NCBI GenBank assembly: GCA_018350325.1
Contig: JAEVLN010000003.1
Coordinates: 393,985-457,984, forward strand
Direction: 5' to 3'
DNA length: 64,000 nucleotides
From: Globodera rostochiensis
Lineage: Eukaryota; Nematoda; Chromadorea; Rhabditida; Heteroderidae
The position numbers and the translations under genes were made by a program. Every line of letters starts with the position of its first letter. Positions within the stretch are counted from its first letter, which is position 1. This document shows positions 43,832-56,707 of the stretch, piece after piece. The notes beneath the pieces were generated by a model. That model ran no database searches and was not told the origin of the DNA. It worked only from the letters and a program-made list of their open reading frames with translations.

Positions 43832-45047
43832 TTAATATAACGAAATTTAGTGCAACTACTGTATCAAAGGAGCGTCATTTTATGCCGTTGTAAGAGTTTG
43901 AATATATTCAATAATATATTGTTCCAAAAGAATTAAAGAGGAAAATTTGGAAATATTTTTTGCTTTAATTCGAATTCGCTTTTAATTAATCAGTCAAAAC
44001 GGTGGTTACTATTAGGATCATTGCGTCAATGCATGTGTGGGCAAGCTGTGAAAATGTGCGCCTCTAAAGATGGGACTTTTTGGGATTGCCAATTTTTTTT
44101 TAAATTGTGCTAAACATTCACTAAATTTATCAAGAATAAATTCATTTTCATCACTTTTTGGACTCGAACATTTAAATTTTCTGTCAAATCGGCGCCAAAA
44201 TAAAGAACAGAATTTTGATGGGGAGTTCAGAGATCGCTTACTTAATCTTTGAGAAAACTATACCGATCTGAATATTTGAGAAAGATTTGGCGCTTAGCCT
44301 AGGGGACATTCAAGACTTTTTTGGCGCTTGAGGGGATTCAGCGGGGGGGGGGGGGGGTGTAATAATGTTTTATAAATTTTAGTGATCGGCCAGAAGGTTT
44401 GGTCAGTACTATTCGGTAAAATACCGAAAAAGTACCGATACCGAAACGGTAGGTTTGGTCTGAGATCATTTCTCGGTTTCGATTCTCGTTAAATTTCAAG
44501 TCTCGAGCATTCCTAATGTACAGTAACCGTCACCGATCACTTTCAAATAAATTTTCTTTTTAAATGATAGTAGTACGTACAGTCAACATCACCGAAAGCA
44601 GAAATCGTTTTCTGTCCACCAATCCGACCTCTGAAATTAGTTTTTTTCCCTCTTAAATGGATGTTATCATCCAAACACTTCCATTTGCATAACAAAATGG
44701 ACGGACTCTTTCCAAAAAAAAAAAAATCATTTTAGCGATGGGCGGGCGGACGGACGAATCACTTAACTTTTTTTTCCCCATTGGACACCAAACAAATCGG
44801 GCGCTTCAATTAAACGAATTGGTCATCATTAAATACTTTCACATTTTATTGACCACACAAATCGTTCACGGCATTTTCCAATAAAAATAAATTAATGTTT
44901 TTCCATTGGCGCGGCATATTTGTCTATTGGTGGACGGGCATCTTTTAATTTGTGCCAACATTGAAATTGGGTTAATCCGTGGATTTCAGCTAATTAATTC
45001 TTTCTTAAATTCCCCCAACTTTCTGCTCCCTTATTCCCGTCCCAAAA
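43832..45047. other. Intergenic DNA, repeats and member 3 upstream region
   Basis: Contains an 18-G run near 44342, a hAT-like patch at about 44395-44520 (GGTACCG and TCTCG words), a single unit of the 37-bp minisatellite near 44515 and a duplicated Cys-rich upstream block (44660-45047). No gene. Confidence 0.5.
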
Positions 45048-45360
45048 ATGCAACCAATAATCTGCTTCGTTGTGCTGACGGCCATCGTTGGCATTGAGGG
45101 GCAATTGGAGAATGTCGAGCCCAAAAAAGATGTAAAAGAACATCCTTTTACAAAAAAAACCCAAAAAACAACAATGAAATCGATGATATGAATCAAATGG
45201 GCTGTTTTTTATGGATAGAAGAATTTATTAAATTTAATTCACCCAATAATAAATCAAAAACGATTAAATAAAAAAAATTAACTTTAATGTGAAACACTTT
45301 AATTCTAAGTTTTGTAGCATTCGACCGCTGGCATTGGAGGGCAATTGGAGAATGTGGAGT
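45048..45360 (+). pseudogene. Cys-rich family member 3, truncated
   Basis: Exon 1 (45048-45131; leader MQPIICFVVLTAIVGIEG) and part of exon 2 (about 45318-45357, HSTAGIGGQLENVE) remain. Exon 2 then breaks into a copy of the family's upstream sequence, and no Cys core follows. Confidence 0.65.
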
Positions 45361-46024
45361 TATTAAGTACTTTCACACATTGATGACCCCACACAAATCG
45401 TTACGTCACTTTCCAATACAAATAAATTATGAGTGCTGGCGGTTGGCGTTCAATTTGCTGTTCAAGAAGCTGATTTTGTACGGGTTAACCTAATAATAAT
45501 AATTGTTGAACAGCGGTTCAACTCTTTCGGTGTATTTTTCGACGCTATTGCAGTTCAAACGACCATAAAAAGTTTATAAACCGCTTGCCTTTTTCTAAAT
45601 AATAATACTTCTCATTTATAGCTTTCCAATGGCATTTTGTTTTACCTTTATAATTTTTGATCAATTTTCTTAACAAATTGAGTCAAAAATTCAAATTTTT
45701 TTCTCGGCGGCGCCTAACGGCACCGCCGACCCACTCGCCCCCAGAAGTAAAGCAGAATTCGCAAAAAAAAATTTACATTTTTGAAAGCATTTATCGCATG
45801 CTATTCTATCGAAAATCTTAATCGGATGCGATCCTACAGGATGTGCCAGAAAATCTTCCTAGCTAAATCGCCTATTAGTTAAACCAGCACAAAAATTAGT
45901 AATCTGTGAACAAAAAAGCTCTGGGCAAAAATGACGTAACAATTCCCAGATCCCCAACTATTCATTATTTTAAATGGTTTAGGTTTGTGATGAGCTTTTA
46001 TTTCAAAAAATGCCGAACTAAGAC
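45361..46024. other. AT-rich intergenic DNA
   Basis: Holds a CGGCGGCGCCTAACGGCACCG core at 45705-45735, surrounded by AT-rich sequence. No gene seen. Confidence 0.5.
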
Positions 46025-46335
46025 TACGACGGGATTGGCACGTGCGCGGCGAGAGGTTGCTGAGGCGGTGCATGGTTCGAGGCGATGGCCGTCGCGGACG
46101 CCTTGGCCTTATTCCTCCCTTGCCTCAAGCTCTCGTCCTTACCCCCCTCTCCCGATTTCCTTCCCCCATAGTCACACTTTCCTCACCCCAGGATCGTCCG
46201 TCACCAGCTTTATTCTCACGGCAATCAAAAATTGTGATCAGATCAAGGTCCACTTGGGCACAAATTCCAATAGTGCCGCGGTGGCCGGCAAATGGTTAAA
46301 GGAGGTGTATCAAAACGACAAGTCAGAAATATGAG
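46025..46335 (+). pseudogene. Unrecognised exon-like segment, repeated at 3.6 kb
   Basis: A CCCCAG acceptor near 46192 opens a frame reading VTSFILTAIKNCDQIKVHLG and NSNSAAVAGKWLKEVYQNDK before a stop. The diverged copy at 3620-3840 has a stop after LTPIRNM. A segment upstream (ARARREVAEAVHGSRRW) is also shared. The composition looks coding, but no start, leader or further exon can be joined with confidence. Confidence 0.35.
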
Positions 46336-46477
46336 AATTAGGATAAAAAGAAGTCAGAAATATGAGAATTAGGATAAAAAGAAGTCAGAAATATGAGAAT
46401 AAGGGTAAAAATAAGAAGTATTCAAGTATAAGAATAAGGATAAAAAGAAGTCAGAAGTATTATAAGAAGAATAAAAA

Positions 46478-48185
46478 TGATGCTTTTTTTGATTAATGTT
46501 TTTTTATTTAATATTGGTTAAAAAGAACAATTAATTAAAAAAAATATTAAATATTATTATAAAGCCATTTTTTATAATGTTTATTAGAAAACAATATTTA
46601 AACTAGGGTTGACCCCGCCGCCCCCGACATTTTGGGCGTCATCCCCGACCCGACTGAATATCCATCCCTGACTTCCCGCCCCTGGGGGGTGAGAATGCGA
46701 ACTTCGGTTTGTTCATCCATCTCTGTAGTTTGTGGCGTCGTGGCGTCCGTAACGTCTTGGTAAATATTAGCGATGTAACCGGATTCCAAAAAATAGCCCG
46801 GAAAGTCGGCATCCGGAATAATTAACGATGCCCATGGATACAAATTTTTGTATCCGTGTCTGGATTTATATCCATACCCATCGATATCCGTGCCATTATT
46901 TTCTATATCCGTCCGCGAACATCCGCGGATATCCAAACAGTAAAATTTTTTTGCTAATTAAAATTTTAAAAATTTACCAAACTTGTAAACGCAACCTTTT
47001 TTCAAAAATAAATAAGCATTTTCCACGCCGCACAACATTTTTCATATTTGCTTTTAGAGACGGAGCGAAGTCGATTGTTGTAGGATTTGGGGCCAGGGAT
47101 GGGCAAAACTGAAAATAAAAAGTGAAAAGTAAAATGTAAAATTAAAAGGTGAAAGGGGTCAAAATTGCCCCCCCCCGGAAAAAAATCCTGGTACGTGCCT
47201 GCCCCGACCCGAAAATTTGGACGTCCCCGATCCCCGACATGGCTAACCCCGCCCCGACTTGCCCGCTCCCGAAGGATCGAGGAGCAGCCCTATTTTTAGG
47301 CCAAAATTGATTTTTGAAAATTTTTGACTCAATCCTGCAATCCTGCGCAGGATCCTGCAAATTCTAAATGCAGGATTGCAGGATTTGCAGGATTAATCCC
47401 GCAGGATCCGATTCTGCAAAAAAATTTGAATTCCAATCCTGCAACAGGATCCGCAAATTTGATTTTGCCCCACTCTAGTTGAAATCATAAATTGTGATAT
47501 TATGGTGCAAAAACAAAAGGTTGGAAGAACTTCTTCGCCGCTTTTCCGTCAATTTGTTGTAGGACTTTGCGCGTAGTTGCTTTTTGTTATATATTTAAAT
47601 TTAAAAAATATATTTGATTATAAATTTAAATAAGACAATATCAGAATTAATATTTATTATTAGATTTCAATGTTGTTTTAAATGTAAGTAATTATAATTG
47701 CAATAATATAAATGACAGTTCGAAGAATTCCGCGTGTGGAAGTAAAGAAAGAATGCCCGATTTTATGGCACTGATACTCGAGCAGGGCTATTCAGTTTGT
47801 TCACATTTCCTCGCGTCACTTTTGGCATTTAAAATTTTTTGGCGCCCTAACTCAAAAATTTGTTTATTAATTAATTAATTAAAGCCATCGATCATTTCGC
47901 GCTTTCCCAAAGTGAAAATGAATAAATATTCTTTGTCTTCGAATTTTGTGCAGAATTGACGTGCGATTATCCAAAACATTTTAGCACTGAACATTGGTCC
48001 ATAAAGGTTACACGTGAACCCCCCTTCCCCCGTTCGCATTTCAGTCCCATCTCTCCGCTCGCACTTCCGATTTCGTTTAAAAAAGTGAACGGGGATTTTA
48101 GCTTTAAGGAATGTCATTTTTTATAGAAATGCTAACAGTGCAAAACGCCAAAGTGTCAATTATAATTTATCCATTTATGTTAAAG
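46478..48185. other. Repeat-rich non-coding region
   Basis: 46478-46705: copy of the 5762-5895 repeat (CCCCGACC words). 46825-46945: GGATATCCG-type patch related to the MITEs at 28954 and 60323. 47092-47480: possible hAT-like element (ends CAGGGATGGGCAAAA and TAGAGTGGGGCAAAA inverted) holding a CCCCGACC patch and a GCAGGATTGCAGG patch. No gene recognised; 47480-48185 is AT-rich. Confidence 0.5.
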
Positions 48186-49939
48186 TTAAATGGCTGGTAT
48201 TCCAAAAGTAATGCCCCACGATTCAAAGTGTGCTTCATCCGTCCCTCGGCGTATTTTGAAAAGTCCGTTGTCGCACCATCTTAAAACAAATGTTTGAAAA
48301 TGTAAAATATTTGTTACTCAAACGCGAGGCCCCACGAGTTAACGACTAGCCAATATTTGACACTTTGATTGTCTTTCTCCGCTTCTCCCCAGCCAATGAT
48401 TTTGACGCTATGGCCCGAGCCGTTTTCACTGTTCGTGTGAGCGCCGCGCTGAATTGGCTATTTTTAGTTTTGTCATTAACAGTAATCATACCGTATATAT
48501 ACCCTCTTGGCCGCAGTTAAAGAAATCAGAGTACACCAGGTACCCAGCTTGAATTGGCCCATTCGACATGATCTCTCGCATCATTGCCGGCTCGCGATTT
48601 GGGTCATTTGTACCCCACCAACGGACTGGTTCATTTGATCGGGGCATGTGCAAATTTTCTGCAAGAAATGTACGTACAGTTATTTAAAAGCCCGACCGTT
48701 TTAGTCAATTTAAAAAAGATTTATTCCATTTACCCACCGATGAGAAAGGGTTCGTAAGGCACACTTTCCTTGCCAAATTGTGTCTCCAACCAATTTATAT
48801 TGCACGTCTTTTCGCATGATGTGTTGTTTTTTTCTGTCTCGCCTTAGTGTCACAAAAAAATTGTTTTTTTGGAAAACATTGTCAGTGACGACGTACTCAT
48901 GGACGGAACGATGTACGGCTTGCAGCCGGAGAGCATCGCGTGGTCAGTGCCGGAGACTGTTCCATTTTTACGATACAATTTCCATGCCTCAGTTGCACGA
49001 CCGCTTTTGCATCTTAAAAATATTTAGTCAGTTTGCAACATTAAAGTTTTAAAATACCGAAAAATCTGATGCCGAAAAAATTGAAACTGTTTAGCTCGCG
49101 GTATACCTGACTGGTGATACCAAAAAAAAAAAGGGACGGTACACCAAAAAATACCGAGCAAAATGTTCCGTGGCGTATACTAATAAACCACAAATAAGCT
49201 TCTACAGAACAATTTCAAAATTCCTTAGATGTAAAAACAAATAGAGATGGAATGTGTGATGTTTTATATTTTTACCTATTGGTTTCTGGCGCGCATTCCA
49301 TTGTGTACTGTGCCGACACATATGCCCTCGGGTCCTTGCTGTCCGTTATTATGCCTTTTTTAAGCCTCGCAATGCAAATTCGGTCAGTGAATGTTGAAGC
49401 CGCCGAAACAGCCCAACACGAACCACAAGCGCCTATTGGACAGAACAACAAATTGTTAAAGATGAATAACTTACACCTTAAAAAGATATGGCTACAAAAT
49501 CTCAAAATTTAAGATTTGTACCAATCGAAAAACTGTAGATTAATGATAGCATTAAATCTTCGAGACTTTTTTGGTATGAATTTCGAATAAAAATCCAACC
49601 CTGGTCAGTCGTTGTGCCGATGAAGTCGGCACATTCTGGCCACTTTTGTCGCGCGTCAAACGTTTCCGGCAAGTCCCCGTAATCAATTGGAGCCACCGCC
49701 TGCTTGAACTGCGGCTTCGGATGGTCATTTTCGTTCTCCGTTTCGGATCCACAGAGTCTTCTGAGCTGCTGTTCCGTCATCAGTGCAAACCTTTCGTAGA
49801 CGACGGCCTAAGAAAGGAACAAAAGTCATTTTAAGCCAAATTTTGGGTAAATTTCTCTGACCGTCCAATCATTTTGACTTCTGTTGATTTCGTCCACTTT
49901 TTTCTGTGCCTCCATAAAACGTTGGGCCCGGTATTCTGA
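48186..49939 (-). CDS. Cathepsin B-like part of the fusion, copy C
   Basis: Exons in reading order: 49862-49939, 49600-49807, 49276-49432, 48897-49012, 48738-48842, 48492-48658, 48318-48448, 48186-48279 (351 residues plus stop). The active site QGACGSCWAV is the most canonical of the three copies; His is in GHSVKIIGWG and Asn in VVNSW. The last exon reads WCDNGLFKIRRGTDEAHFE. Reading frames and splice sites are intact. The occluding-loop His pair is absent as in A and B. As in the other copies, no initiator Met or leader precedes the propeptide. The intron joining it to trehalase is 142 bp. Confidence 0.88.
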
Positions 49940-50081
49940 CTAAAAAGAAAACATTTTTTTATGAGAAAAAAAGTAAATGAATTTTTTTTAATTGTGCATT
50001 TTCGACTTTTCGAAAAGTAAAGTCGTTTGTAAGTTTTGAAAGTCGAAATGCTTAGGAATCCTTCGGGTTTTCCATACTAAC

Positions 50082-53000
50082 CACGTTGTTTGGGTACTGC
50101 TCCGGCTCCTGCACCAAATTTTTGAGGCGGCAATCAATTTCCGGAAGGCTTTTCAGCTTCAGCACGTCTCCATAAGTCACCAGCAAGTCCAGCATGGCGC
50201 CGTTCGTCCATCCAAAGCCCGTCTAAATTAAAATGCATTTTCCTCAATCATAAAACCAATGCATTAAGCCACAGAGAGAATACGGTGATTCAATGTCCAC
50301 CAAACGCGTTGACCCCGTGCTTAGAGGACTGGAGCTGTGAACGGAACGAAATCGCGCCCATAATTTCCGAAATATCTATCGGCTTCAAGTCCGGGTTCTA
50401 GGCCTATTTGTCCGATTTCCTAGCTTAACCTACAAATGCTTTTACGCATGAAAGTTTCCAAATGGTATCAAAATACATTTGATTCTGTTTGTTGATTAAC
50501 AGAAAGCATGGCACTTCAACTTTGTTCAGCGCCGAAACGGTGACGCCCGAAATTCACCCCGCTCCCCTCCCAGAAACTCAAATACAGTAAGCCATTTTTC
50601 AGGTTTTCGTTTCAATGCCCTCAAGTGCAATAATGACAGTAACCCCCAACTCCATAATGACAGTTAATGTTCACCTGCGCACTGTACTCTCCCCCGCTGC
50701 CGGGCGTGCCCGTGTCCGCCGTCATTTTGTCCCACATTTGCCGCAAACAATTTTGGAAGAGATTGTAATTGGCGGACACCCATTTCTGTGCCATTTCCGT
50801 GGCTTTTTCTTCCATTCTGTGAAAAGTTAGAGGGATTAATGACATTTTATCGTTATGAATGGAGGCCGGACTCAATATCGAATGAATTTTGATCGATAGT
50901 CCGAATATTTCGACGAATTTTGATTTTGACTAAATTTACCTTTTGTTGCTCGAACGTCGAAGGCCTTCGATGAGCATATGTTGAGATGGCTGAAGGAGAA
51001 AAACAAAATTTGGGATGGACGAACAACGCCAACAATTTGAAAAATAATCTCAGATGGAATTCCGTTCACTATTTTGAATATCCCGTAAAACCCGGAATAC
51101 GGGACCGACTAAAACTGCGAATTTTGCGAGCCTATTCCCCAGGGAATTGATTGGTTAATGGCCGGGAAATGGGACTTGCCGAAACCCCCGGAATACGGAG
51201 GCTAAGAGCCAAAATTCCGTAAAAATGCCGGCAGTCCAGCCTAGTCACTGGGAATTATTTAAATTACTTATACCTACCGGCAAAATGTTCGGAAAGTCCC
51301 ATTGCTGTGAAGAGTTGACAGTGATGCTGTAAAAATAATTGGTTTATTTAAATCGAATAAATCTCTCCTAAAATGCCGAAATTAAAATGAGTGAAACTGC
51401 CGAAGCCAAAGAAAGCTTTACCTGACCGGCACTCCAAACGGATGGCCGACGAGTTTGTGTTGCTTGTCGAACAGCTCCAACCGCTGGAACAGTCTCTCCG
51501 CCGTGCCCAAATCGATGGTGTCGTAGCATCGCACGAACAGCGGCATCGCGGCGCTTCCGTAGTACGCCTCGTTCAGTGTGCCACTGTCCATGTTGTAGTC
51601 GTACCAAATGCCGTGCTCCTTCTTGTAGAAGAGGCTTTTGAAGTCCTCCATAAACAGTTGGTACTTCCCGTGATAGGCCCTGGATTTTGCTTTGTCGCCT
51701 TTAGAAACAATTAAATTTATTTCGATTTTTTGAATTTTAATTGGGGGCGGGGCGGATCGGGGATTCCTAAGTTTGAGGATTTTCAGAAGGAATGAATAAT
51801 CAGAGGTTTTGATGATGCCCAATTTGGGGAAAAGCAAATCGGGAATTAGGGGCTAATCCCAAATAATCAAAAAACGTAATTCGTAATTACGCCCTCCCCC
51901 TTGGCGGAACTACCAATTTCCACAACCGTAATGCGTAATTACGTCCAACCCCAGCGGAAGTTAAGCCTGCCACCGACCAATTTGGAGGTACAAATGGGCC
52001 AGCATCTCCATATTTCCGCACATCAACGCGTTCAAATCCATCGGCACAATTCTGGTGGTCATCAAATTGGTCAACTTCCACGCGTTCGCCGTGTCCGCCT
52101 CGTCTTTTTGAATCCATCGAGCTTAATTAATGCCATAATTAGTAAATAATTAGTGAATTGTGCCGCCGCCTCTCACAGCTAAAGTCCCAGCCCGACTCCG
52201 ATGCCGATGCGATGTTTCGCCAAACCTTGGCCTTTTCCTTCGGGTCCGACATGTTCTTCACAAGATCAACATCTTGGCAAAATGCCTCCGGCCGCGGCAT
52301 CTAAAAATTGCAAAAAAATGTACTAAAAAGCAAAATTAAATTTATTTATTTAACCAACTTTTTGTCCTTTTAAAAACAATTAAAATTAAATTATCACAAA
52401 CATTGGTGTCCGCCTTGTACTGGTAGAATGTCTTCTTCTTGCCCTTTACAATGACTTCCACCGATCGTTTTGTTTGCCAAAAGTCGAATTCCTGTCGTAA
52501 TTGTTATTAAAATGTAATTAAATATAGATTAAATTTTAAAAAAGACACCTTTTCGAGAGTCGGCAGCATTTCCTTGAGAAATTTGACGTCTCCGGTGGCT
52601 CCGAAGTAATCATAGACCATGCTTAATTTGTAATCAGGTTGTATATTATCAAGTGCTAATTAATTAATAATTATTGTCGATCGGACAACAAACAGCGTGA
52701 GGAAGGGCGGCTGCGAACGTTTGCTGTAGAAAATGCGGTTTCCGGCTGGCACAAAGCCAAAGCGGTCGATCAGCTCGGCAAAGTTTTTGCAAATGTTCCG
52801 TACCGATGACGTCATTCCTGTAAATGTTCAAAGTTCAAGCAGTATTTTTGAAATGAAAAGTTGGAATTGGAGCCGGAGCTTTACCCGGCACTGTTCCGAC
52901 TCCTCCAAAAAGTGTTCAGTTTAAAGTTGGCACTCACCGGAAGCGAGCAGTCCGCGCACAATCCAGTAAGAATCCCAGTAGCGGAGCTCGCGGAAACGGC

Positions 53001-54229
53001 CGCCCGGCATTACAAAAGGGTTGGACACGTAAAGCATTGAATGCTTTTGCTGGTTGCCTTTGCTGTCCATCTCAAAAAGGTAATTAATTAATTAATTAAT
53101 ATTTAATTGGCAATCGTTTAAATGTGTGGCCATTTATTTGTGTTACAATTGAGGCCATTTTTTTGCTCATTTTCTTCCACATTTTGTGCATTTCGTTGGC
53201 CCAAGTCTTCAATTCGGCATCCTTGATTTGGTCAAATTTTTGCGGATTTTCCTTCCAATCTTCCGGCTCATGCCTTAACAATTTTTGAATTAATTTTATG
53301 TGTTTAAGCGAATTTTACGGGATCAACAGTCCGTCAGCTTTTCCAAAATTCTCTTGGACAAATTTGCCCAGCTCGTCCACTTGGGCTGGACTCATGTCGC
53401 TGACAACGAACTGTTTCCATTCGGTCACATTGAACCGGGCTTTGAACTGCTCGACCACCTTTTTGGGCTCATTTAGCAGAGGACGGTCCACAAAGTGTTT
53501 GGAGTCGCGCAGATAAAGCATTCGCGCGCCCCAATAGTTCACCGCCTAAAAGACAAATATAAACATTTTTCCCCGGCATTAAAGCCTTGGAAAGTCCCCA
53601 ATTCCCCGACCAGGACATGCCATCCCCGGCGTCCTCATTCCCCGACCTTAACATGCCATCCACGGCGTCCCCATTCCGCGACACGGACATGCCATCCCCG
53701 GCGTCCCTATTCCCCGACCTTAACATGCCATCCACGGCGTCCCCATTCCGCGACACGGACATGCCATCCCCGGCGTTCCCATTCCCCGACCTTAACATGC
53801 CATCCCCGGCGTTCCCATTCCCCGACCTTAACATGCCATCCCAGGCGTCCCCATTCCGCGACACGGACATGCCATCCCCGGCATCCCCATTCCCCGACCC
53901 CGACATGCCATCCCCGGCGTCCCCGACAAAAATACACCGGTACCTCAGTGATTTTGCCGTCGCAGAAAATGGGGGCTGAAATTCAGAATGATAATTTATT
54001 TGTTCATTTGTGTCCCACCAAGATCCGGCCATTGTTCACAGTTTCGTTCAGAGCCGAGTTCGGTCAGGTCGATGCCGTTCAGCGAGCAGTTTAATTCATC
54101 CTTTTCCACGATGCCATCGTTTTTTTCGAATTGCGTTTTGAGGTAAAAAGTTTTGGCGGTTGCCGCGGGCGGCAAAAGCAATGGAAGAAAGGGGAGGAGA
54201 AGGAAGAAGATGAAGGCGTACTCCGGCAT
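50082..54229 (-). CDS. Trehalase part of the fusion, copy C
   Basis: Exons in reading order: 54019-54229, 53944-53975, 53319-53545, 53147-53273, 52938-53070, 52697-52817, 52549-52621, 52402-52491, 52177-52300, 51978-52121, 51422-51698, 51278-51326, 50940-50989, 50675-50816, 50082-50222. Lengths equal copies A and B. Introns between about 51.9 and 52.7 kb are nearly identical to copy B at a constant offset of 14980 bp, so B and C are a recent direct duplication. The acceptor before exon 11 differs (TCTAAAG instead of TTGACAG) but keeps the frame. Altered signature 2 QWDFPNILP. Joins the protease exon at 49939 in phase 0. Confidence 0.88.
53590..53935. repeat. GC-rich minisatellite in trehalase intron 2 (copy C)
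   Basis: About nine units of the family seen in copies A and B, but with copy-specific variants (CCGACCTTAACATGCCATC and CGCGACACGGACATGCC) not seen in the others. This shows array turnover after the duplication. Confidence 0.9.
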
Positions 54230-54720
54230 TTTGCCGAAGTAAATTGAGTGATGAATGAATGATGTTTTCCTTCCGCTTAAAAAGGCCCCGGCGCTTCGTT
54301 GTGAATACGAAAAGAGCATTAATTTTGGCTCGAGAAAGTGTCGGGGGAAGGGGGTGTCGCCGGGGGGGGGGGGGCTTTTCCCCGTCACATTCCAAGGCCC
54401 CAAATTATTCTGATCAGAATGGAGAAGATGAATTTTATAAAACGGGCCACCCGGCTTTTGTTAGTGACGACGCCCAGAAGCCAAAACAAAAAGCCCTCGC
54501 TGAATATATAAATGCATCGTCTTCATTTTGATCGGAATAATTTGGACTGGCCTTGGAATGTGACGGAGAAAAGCCTCCCACCCCCCCCCCCCGGCGATGC
54601 TCCCCCCGACACTTTCTCGAGCCAAAATTAATGCTCTTTTCGTATTCATAACGAGGCACCGGGGGCTTTTTAAGCTGGAGGAAAACATCATTCATTCATC
54701 ACTCAATTTACTTTGGCAAA
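54230..54720. promoter_or_regulatory. Inverted trehalase promoter pair, copy C
   Basis: Same head-to-head arrangement as 39207-39694, also about 490 bp between the two start codons. Contains G/C-runs near 54362 and 54584 and the AATATATAAATGCATC stretch. Confidence 0.55.
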
Positions 54721-54789
54721 ATGCCGGAGTACGCCTTCATCTTCTTTCTTCTCCTCCCCTTTCTTCCATTGCTTTTGCCGCCTTTCTGA
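54721..54789 (+). pseudogene. Truncated trehalase signal-peptide frame
   Basis: A 22-residue frame (MPEYAFIFFLLLPFLPLLLP...) equivalent to 39695-39763, ending at the same breakpoint before a 37-bp minisatellite. Confidence 0.7.
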
Positions 54790-54811
54790 TTCACCATCAT
54801 TTGTTGAATAA

Positions 54812-56155
54812 ATGTACAGTAACCGTCACTGATTCCAAAAACCAATGGATGTACAGTAACCGTCACTGATTCTAAAAACCAATGGATGTACATAACCGTC
54901 ACTATTCCAAAAACCAATGGATGTATAGTAACCGTCACTGATTCCAAAAACCAATGGATGGTACAGTAACCGTCACTGATTCCAAAAACCAATGGATGTA
55001 TAGTAACCGTCACTGATTCCAAAAACCAATGGATGTACAGTAACCGTCACTGATTCCAAAAACCAATGGATGTACATAACCGTCACTGATTCCAAAAACC
55101 AATGGATGTACATAACCGTCACTATTCCAAAAACCAATGGATGTATAGTAACCGTCACTGATTCCAAAAACCAATGGATGGTACAGTAACCGTCACTGAT
55201 TCCAAAAACCAATGGATGTATAGTAACCGTCACTGATTCCAAAAACCAATGGATGGTACAGTAACCGTCACTGATTCCAAAAACCAATGGATGTACATAA
55301 CCGTCACTGATTCCAAAAACCAATGGATGTACATAACCGTCACTGATTCCAAAAACCAATGGATGGTACAGTAACCGTCACTGATTCCAAAAACCAATGG
55401 ATGTACAGTAACCGTCACTGATTCCAAAAACCAATGGATGTACATAACCGTCACTGATTCCAAAAACCAATGGATGTACATAACCGTCACTATTCCAAAA
55501 ACCAATGGATGTATAGTAACCGTCACTGATTCCAAAAACCAATGGATGTATAGTAACCGTCACTGATTCCAAAAACCAATGGATGTACAGTAACCGTCAC
55601 TGATTCCAAAAACCAATGGATGTACATAACCGTCACTGATTCCAAAAACCAATGGATGGTACAGTAACCGTCACTGATTCCAAAAACCAATGGATGTATA
55701 GTAACCGTCACTGATTCCAAAAACCAATGGATGGTACAGTAACCGTCACTGATTCCAAAAACCAATGGATGTATAGTAACCGTCACTGATTCCAAAAACC
55801 AATGGATGTACAGTAACCGTCACTGATTCCAAAAACCAATGGATGTACATAACCGTCACTGATTCCAAAAACCAATGGATGTACATAACCGTCACTATTC
55901 CAAAAACCAATGGATGTATAGTAACCGTCACTGATTCCAAAAACCAATGGATGGTACAGTAACCGTCACTGATTCCAAAAACCAATGGATGTATAGTAAC
56001 CGTCACTGATTCCAAAAACCAATGGATGGTACAGTAACCGTCACTGATTCCAAAAACCAATGGATGTACAGTAACCGTCACTGATTCCAAAAACCAATGG
56101 ATGTACATAACCGTCACTATTCCAAAAACCAATGGATGTACAGAAACCGTCACCG
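54812..56155. repeat. 37-bp minisatellite with higher-order structure, about 37 units
   Basis: Units share AACCGTCACTGATTCC and AAAAACCAATGGAT. Five unit types differ by the junction word: ATGTACAGTAA, ATGTATAGTAA, ATGGTACAGTAA, ATGTACATAA with CTGATT, and ATGTACATAA with CTATT. The order A-C-C'-B-D-B recurs several times, indicating amplification of multi-unit blocks. Confidence 0.93.
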
Positions 56156-56707
56156 ATCACTTTCATTCTACAACAAATGGCATAAAAACAAATTTTTCTT
56201 TTTTCTTCATCAAAAAAAGTAAGTGAATTTCACAAAGCCTTCAATAGTACAGTCAATCATCAACGAAGCCGAAAATCGTCCATCCACCAAATCGTCTTCA
56301 GAAATTAGTTTTTTTTCTCTTAAATGGATGTTTTTCATTCAAACACTTCCATTTTGCATAACGCAAATGGACGGACTCGCTCCAAAAAAAAATCATTTTA
56401 GCGATGGGCGGACGGACGGACGAATCATTTTTTCCCATCGAACACCAAACGAATCGGCCGCTTTCATTTGCTGTTCAATGAAAACGAATTTATTAAATAC
56501 TTTCACATTTTGTTGACCTCACAAATCTCGTTCCGGCACTTTCCAATAAAAATAAACCATTTGCGCGGCATTATTTGTTTATTGGTAGACGGGCGGGCAT
56601 CTTTCAATTTGTGCCAACATTGAAATTGGGTTTACCCCGTGAATTTCAGCTAATTAATTCATCCTTAAATTCCCCCAACTTTCTGCTCCCTTATTCCCGT
56701 CCCAAAA
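56156..56707. other. Upstream region of Cys-rich member 4
   Basis: Non-coding sequence duplicated upstream of the other family members (compare 39940-40398 and 44580-45047), including CTTTCACATTTTGTTGACC and CACTTTCCAATAAAAATAAA. Likely holds the promoter; no specific element identified. Confidence 0.5.

Noticed and set aside
54708..56153. Repeat proteins (HPLVFGISDGYC-type) on the minus strand
   Set aside because: Periodic frames in the 37-bp array, broken at random by unit-length changes.
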